Assembly (NCBI GenBank): GCA_045576175.1
Contig: JAZNFW010000106.1
Location: 1-8,603 of the forward strand
DNA from: RGIG8748 sp045576175
Lineage (GTDB): Bacteria > Bacillota > Clostridia > UMGS1810
DNA: 8,603 nt
Reading direction: 5' to 3'
Shown here: piece by piece, positions 5,644 through 8,603 of the stretch
How positions within the stretch are numbered: the first letter of the stretch is position 1
Layout of the letters: each line of letters begins with the position of its first letter
Notes under the pieces: generated by a model
Databases searched by the model: none
Told to the model about the DNA's origin: nothing
The model's input: only the letters and a program-made list of their open reading frames with translations
Program-made: the position numbers and the translations under genes

Positions 5644-6684
5644 ATGAAGACTTGCACTCCTGTAGAAAAACTTGTAAGGCTTTTATATGTGTCAATAGCA
5701 GTTCTGGCAGTGGTTTTTGTACTGCCAAAGGCGGTAAGCTGTGTTTTGCCGTTCTTATTTGCGTGGATAATTGCACTTATAATAAAGCCTCTTGTTGCTC
5801 TGTTCCAAAAATTCAGGATACATAAACGCATCTCGGTTATACTCTCTATGCTTCTGGTGCTGGCACTTTTGTATGGAGTACTTCATTTTGTTTCCGGAAT
5901 TGTTGTAAGAGAGCTTAGGACCTTTGCACAGATGCTGGGCAACACAAGACAGGGCATACCTGTGTTTATGTGGAATTTTATAGATTCCCTTCCTCAAGGT
6001 CTGCAAAGTAGTGTAGTCGAATTTTTAAAAAACTATGATATAAATGCTTCTGAAATTGTCCCATCGGCAATAAATACGGCACTTTCGACCATCGGCGGTG
6101 CCGCAGGCAAGCTCCCGTCTCTTTTTATATCCACCGTAATATTTATTATGGCGATATACTTTTTCAGTTATGACGAAAAGGGGTTAAGACGCGAGCTTAA
6201 AAAATCCCTGCCGGAAAAAACTGTGCAGCAGCTTAGGAAAATCCGCACAGTTCTTGGAAAAGCCTTTGGCGGTTATGTAAAGGCTCAGCTTATTATAATG
6301 ACAGTTGTGTTTGCAATTCTTCTTCTGGGATTTGTTATTCTGGATGTCAAGCTTGCACTTCTGCTTGCTTTTGTCATAAGTCTTCTGGATGCTATCCCCG
6401 TTCTTGGTACGGGTATGATATTAAATCCAATGGCAGTTATAGCTCTTATACAGGGCGACTATGTAAGAGCATTGGGCTTTGTAATAATGTATCTTATCGT
6501 ACTTGTGGTGCGAAATTTCTTAGAGCCAAGGGTCTTAAGCGGTCAGCTTGGCATACACCCCATAATAACCCTTGTGTCTATGTATGCAGGCTTTAAGCTT
6601 ATAGGTGTTGTGGGGATGATTATAGGTCCTCTTATTGCCCTTGTTGTTATAAACTTTGTAATAATGAACAGGGAGGTGTCTTAA
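5644..6684 (+). CDS. ytvI: AI-2E family membrane protein, YtvI-like sporulation permease
   Basis: This 346-residue polytopic membrane protein belongs to the AI-2E transporter family (PF01594). Some members export autoinducer or solutes or exchange Na+/H+. YtvI is the sporulation-associated branch, of unknown transport substrate. The ATG at 5644 has SD AGGTGG (about 5632-5637), which overlaps the preceding stop. Hydrophobic segments are seen near 12-33, 34-52, 63-88, 157-174, 215-235, 236-258, 262-282 and 305-342. They flank a soluble-looking amphipathic region (about 90-155) and a basic loop (175-212). The late LDAIPVLGTG (248-257) and NFLEPRVLSGQLGIHP (292-307) are the conserved family motifs. 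Its stop abuts the start of the response regulator. The assignment to the family is firm; YtvI rather than another AI-2E branch rests on overall resemblance and length. Confidence 0.88.
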   Translation: MKTCTPVEKLVRLLYVSIAVLAVVFVLPKAVSCVLPFLFAWIIALIIKPLVALFQKFRIHKRISVILSMLLVLALLYGVLHFVSGIVVRELRTFAQMLGNTRQGIPVFMWNFIDSLPQGLQSSVVEFLKNYDINASEIVPSAINTALSTIGGAAGKLPSLFISTVIFIMAIYFFSYDEKGLRRELKKSLPEKTVQQLRKIRTVLGKAFGGYVKAQLIIMTVVFAILLLGFVILDVKLALLLAFVISLLDAIPVLGTGMILNPMAVIALIQGDYVRALGFVIMYLIVLVVRNFLEPRVLSGQLGIHPIITLVSMYAGFKLIGVVGMIIGPLIALVVINFVIMNREVS

Positions 6685-7371
6685 ATGTCTGTAAACAACA
6701 CAGTAATCGTAGTGGACGACGACAGAAATATATGCGAGATTATAAGGCTGTACCTTGCAAAAGAGGGTTATGACGTAATAAGCGTGTTTGATGGCAAAAA
6801 AGCTCTTGAAATAATAAGGGACACAAAGCCCGCTGCAATAGTTTTAGACATAATGCTTCCCGGTATGGACGGAATAGAGCTTTTAAAGGAGGTTCGCCGC
6901 TTCAGCGGTGTGCCTGTAATTATGCTCACAGCCAAGGGTGAGACCATAGACAAGGTGCTTGGTCTTGAACTTGGTGCAGATGACTATATGGTAAAGCCAT
7001 TTGAACCAAAGGAGCTTGTGGCAAGAATAAGGGCGGTTATAAGACGAACCGGTTCTGTGTCAGATAACGCCGATGAGGTGGTTTTTGATAAGCTTTCTAT
7101 AAATATGAGCACCTACGAGCTTAAAATAGACGGAAAAGTGATAGATGTTCCGCCCAAGGAACTTGAGCTTATTAATTACCTATGTACTCATCCAAACAGA
7201 GTGTTTACGCGGGACCAGCTTCTTGACGAGGTGTGGGGATATGAATATTTCGGTGATTCGCGAACTGTGGATGTGCATGTAAAACGCCTTCGTGAGAAGG
7301 TGGAGGGAGTGAGTGACAAGTGGTCGCTCAAGACCGTGTGGGGAGTAGGATACAAGTTTGAGGTGAAGTGA
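6685..7371 (+). CDS. OmpR/PhoB-family response regulator
   Basis: This 228-residue DNA-binding transcription regulator is activated by phosphorylation. The start is fixed by GGGAGGTG (6671-6678) with 6-base spacing; the ATG directly follows the TAA of the permease gene. The receiver domain (about 6-120) has the acidic pocket Asp11-Asp13, phosphoacceptor Asp55 in VLDIMLPGMDG, Thr82, and Lys104 in VKPF. The C-terminal winged-helix domain (about 130-226) ends in the typical SRTVDVHVKRLREKV and VWGVGYKFE strand/wing motifs. All expected key residues are present, so it should be functional. It is followed after one base by its histidine kinase. The target genes cannot be told; autoregulation of this operon is common for such pairs but no clear direct-repeat operator was seen upstream of 4421. 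Confidence 0.96.
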   Translation: MSVNNTVIVVDDDRNICEIIRLYLAKEGYDVISVFDGKKALEIIRDTKPAAIVLDIMLPGMDGIELLKEVRRFSGVPVIMLTAKGETIDKVLGLELGADDYMVKPFEPKELVARIRAVIRRTGSVSDNADEVVFDKLSINMSTYELKIDGKVIDVPPKELELINYLCTHPNRVFTRDQLLDEVWGYEYFGDSRTVDVHVKRLREKVEGVSDKWSLKTVWGVGYKFEVK

Positions 7372-7372
7372 T

Positions 7373-8603
7373 TTGCGAAAAAGCATTATATCGACATTGG
7401 CGTTTTGGAGCTGTCTTCTTACTATAACAGTATTTGTATGTACATTTTTGTACTTTACGCCTTATGTGGAGAATATAGCTATAAGCCAAAAATCAAATAA
7501 TATGCTAAGTAATGTTGATTCTATTGAGGAGGCAACATATTTTGCACTTACAAATCAAAGTCCGGATATGGACGGTATGTTCCAGAGGTTTATAAACACA
7601 CTTAGCACAACCACCGACTCTATGGTTACGGTTTTCGATAACAACGGCGTAATACTGTTTGAGTCGGGGCACGATATAGACAAGAATTCCTTTCAAACGG
7701 TGTCCGAAAGGGTTGCAAAAGTGGTCCGCCGTGGCGAAAATGTTGTGTCTATGAATGTATATAGAGACGAAAACGACGATAAGATACTCACAGTGGGTGC
7801 CCCGCTTGTTAATGATATGGGCGAGATTTTTGGCGGTGTAATGTTCAATCAAGAGGTGCCCGAAATCAAGAGGGTGTACGGATATATTGCAAACAGAATG
7901 CTGTATGTGCTTGTTTTTGTAATGCTTTTGTCTGTTGTTTTGTTTGGATTTTTGTCATTTAAGATTACAAGCCCTATGCGAAGAATAAATGCCGCAGTCA
8001 AGGAATTCTCCAAGGGGAATTTTAAAAAGAGGGTGGAGTACTCTTCCAAAAACGAGCTCGGAGAGCTTGCAGACAATATAAACAACATGGCGTCCTCGCT
8101 CGACAATCTTGAGAACCTAAGAAAAGGTTTTATTTCCGATGTTACTCACGAACTAAGGACTCCGCTTACAACAATATCGGGCTTTGTGGAGGGTATGCTC
8201 GACGGTACAATACCCAAGGAAGAAAACGAAAAATATCTGAAAATCGTGCTTTCGGAGTCTAAGAGACTGTCTCGCCTTATTACAAATCTGGTGCAGGTGT
8301 CAAGGATGGAAAACGGCGAGAGCATAGCCGAAAAAACAAAATTTGATATAAATGAACTGGTGCGTCTTAGTCTTTTGAAATTTGAAAGAATGATAACTCC
8401 CAAAAATATAGATGTATCTTTAAACATAGATGAGGGAAAGATATTTGTAAATGCCGACAGAGACAAAATAAGCCAGGTTCTTATAAATCTCATAAATAAC
8501 GCAGTCAAGTTTACAAACGAAAACGGCACAATTGCAATAGATATAACTAAGAAGAAAGACAAGGTGTATGTGTCTCTAGAAAATTCCGGAACAGGAATAG
8601 ACA
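7373..8603 (+). CDS. Sensor histidine kinase, 3' end cut by the window
   Basis: This membrane-bound sensor kinase phosphorylates the regulator encoded just upstream. 410 codons are open to the window end. It starts with TTG at 7373: an in-frame stop lies at 7364-7366 and GAGGTGA (7360-7366) gives an SD at 6 bases. Membrane segment 1 is at about 8-29, an extracytoplasmic sensor domain of unrecognised fold at 30-172, and segment 2 at about 176-197. A HAMP domain follows (198-250). The dimerisation/phosphoacceptor domain has His259 in DVTHELRTPL. The ATPase domain begins near 355 with N-box QVLINLINNAVKFT (368-381). The first G-box reads ENSGTGI (403-409), with Asn404 where Asp is usual. The remaining G2 region and stop lie outside the window. 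The signal sensed is unknown. Confidence 0.95.
   Translation, partial: MRKSIISTLAFWSCLLTITVFVCTFLYFTPYVENIAISQKSNNMLSNVDSIEEATYFALTNQSPDMDGMFQRFINTLSTTTDSMVTVFDNNGVILFESGHDIDKNSFQTVSERVAKVVRRGENVVSMNVYRDENDDKILTVGAPLVNDMGEIFGGVMFNQEVPEIKRVYGYIANRMLYVLVFVMLLSVVLFGFLSFKITSPMRRINAAVKEFSKGNFKKRVEYSSKNELGELADNINNMASSLDNLENLRKGFISDVTHELRTPLTTISGFVEGMLDGTIPKEENEKYLKIVLSESKRLSRLITNLVQVSRMENGESIAEKTKFDINELVRLSLLKFERMITPKNIDVSLNIDEGKIFVNADRDKISQVLINLINNAVKFTNENGTIAIDITKKKDKVYVSLENSGTGID

Noticed and set aside
5634..5825. 63-residue plus-strand frame overlapping the start of the permease gene
   Set aside because: Cys-rich appearance comes from reading the permease in another frame; the permease frame has the family motifs and a good SD.
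7505..8562. Three open frames on the minus strand (7505-7852, 7849-8106, 8146-8562)
   Set aside because: They are opposite the sensor histidine kinase, which has all expected domains and runs open from 7373 to the window end.
1..8603. CRISPR array, tRNA, rRNA, insertion sequence, prophage or toxin-antitoxin system
   Set aside because: Searched by eye on both strands; no regularly spaced repeats, cloverleaf, transposase or integrase motifs were found.

Overview
The window reads as a chromosomal segment from a low-to-moderate GC, endospore-type member of the Clostridia (Firmicutes), possibly of the Ruminococcaceae/Oscillospiraceae kind. The grounds are strong GGAGG-like ribosome binding sites, SigA-type promoters with 17-base spacers, an AI-2E family protein of the sporulation YtvI type, an archaeal-type phosphoglycerate mutase as found in many clostridia, and an OmpR/histidine kinase pair. 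The genus is not determinable by eye. No tRNA, rRNA, CRISPR array, IS element or phage gene was seen.

Layout. Positions 1-375 hold no convincing gene but are full of small inverted and direct repeats and look like a dispersed intergenic repeat. A complete M20-family amidohydrolase (388-1533, +) follows. Next comes the most interesting stretch, 1548-1970. It has a near-consensus promoter, a roughly 165-nt RNA that folds into a long rod, a UUCG-capped intrinsic terminator, and only 16 bases later the start codon of a 67-residue Cys-rich protein with no promoter of its own. This is the architecture of a transcription-attenuated leader, or of an independent structured RNA with read-through into the small gene. 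The RNA class and the protein are not ones I recognise.

Convergent to this is an rlmD/trmA-type rRNA uracil-C5 methyltransferase (2036-3394, -). Its likely terminator lies inside the 3' end of the Cys-rich gene. Its promoter is back to back with that of a divergent gene for an unrecognised 258-residue soluble protein (3513-4289, +).

From about 4354 a tight operon runs off the right edge: archaeal-type phosphoglycerate mutase (4421-5632), YtvI-like membrane permease (5644-6684), an OmpR/PhoB response regulator (6685-7371) and its cognate sensor histidine kinase (7373 to beyond 8603). The kinase starts with TTG one base after the regulator's stop and is cut by the window end. Gaps of 11, 0 and 1 bases, with each SD overlapping the previous gene, point to co-transcription and translational coupling. 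The kinase and regulator form a phosphorelay. Why they sit with a glycolytic-type mutase and a permease is not apparent from sequence.
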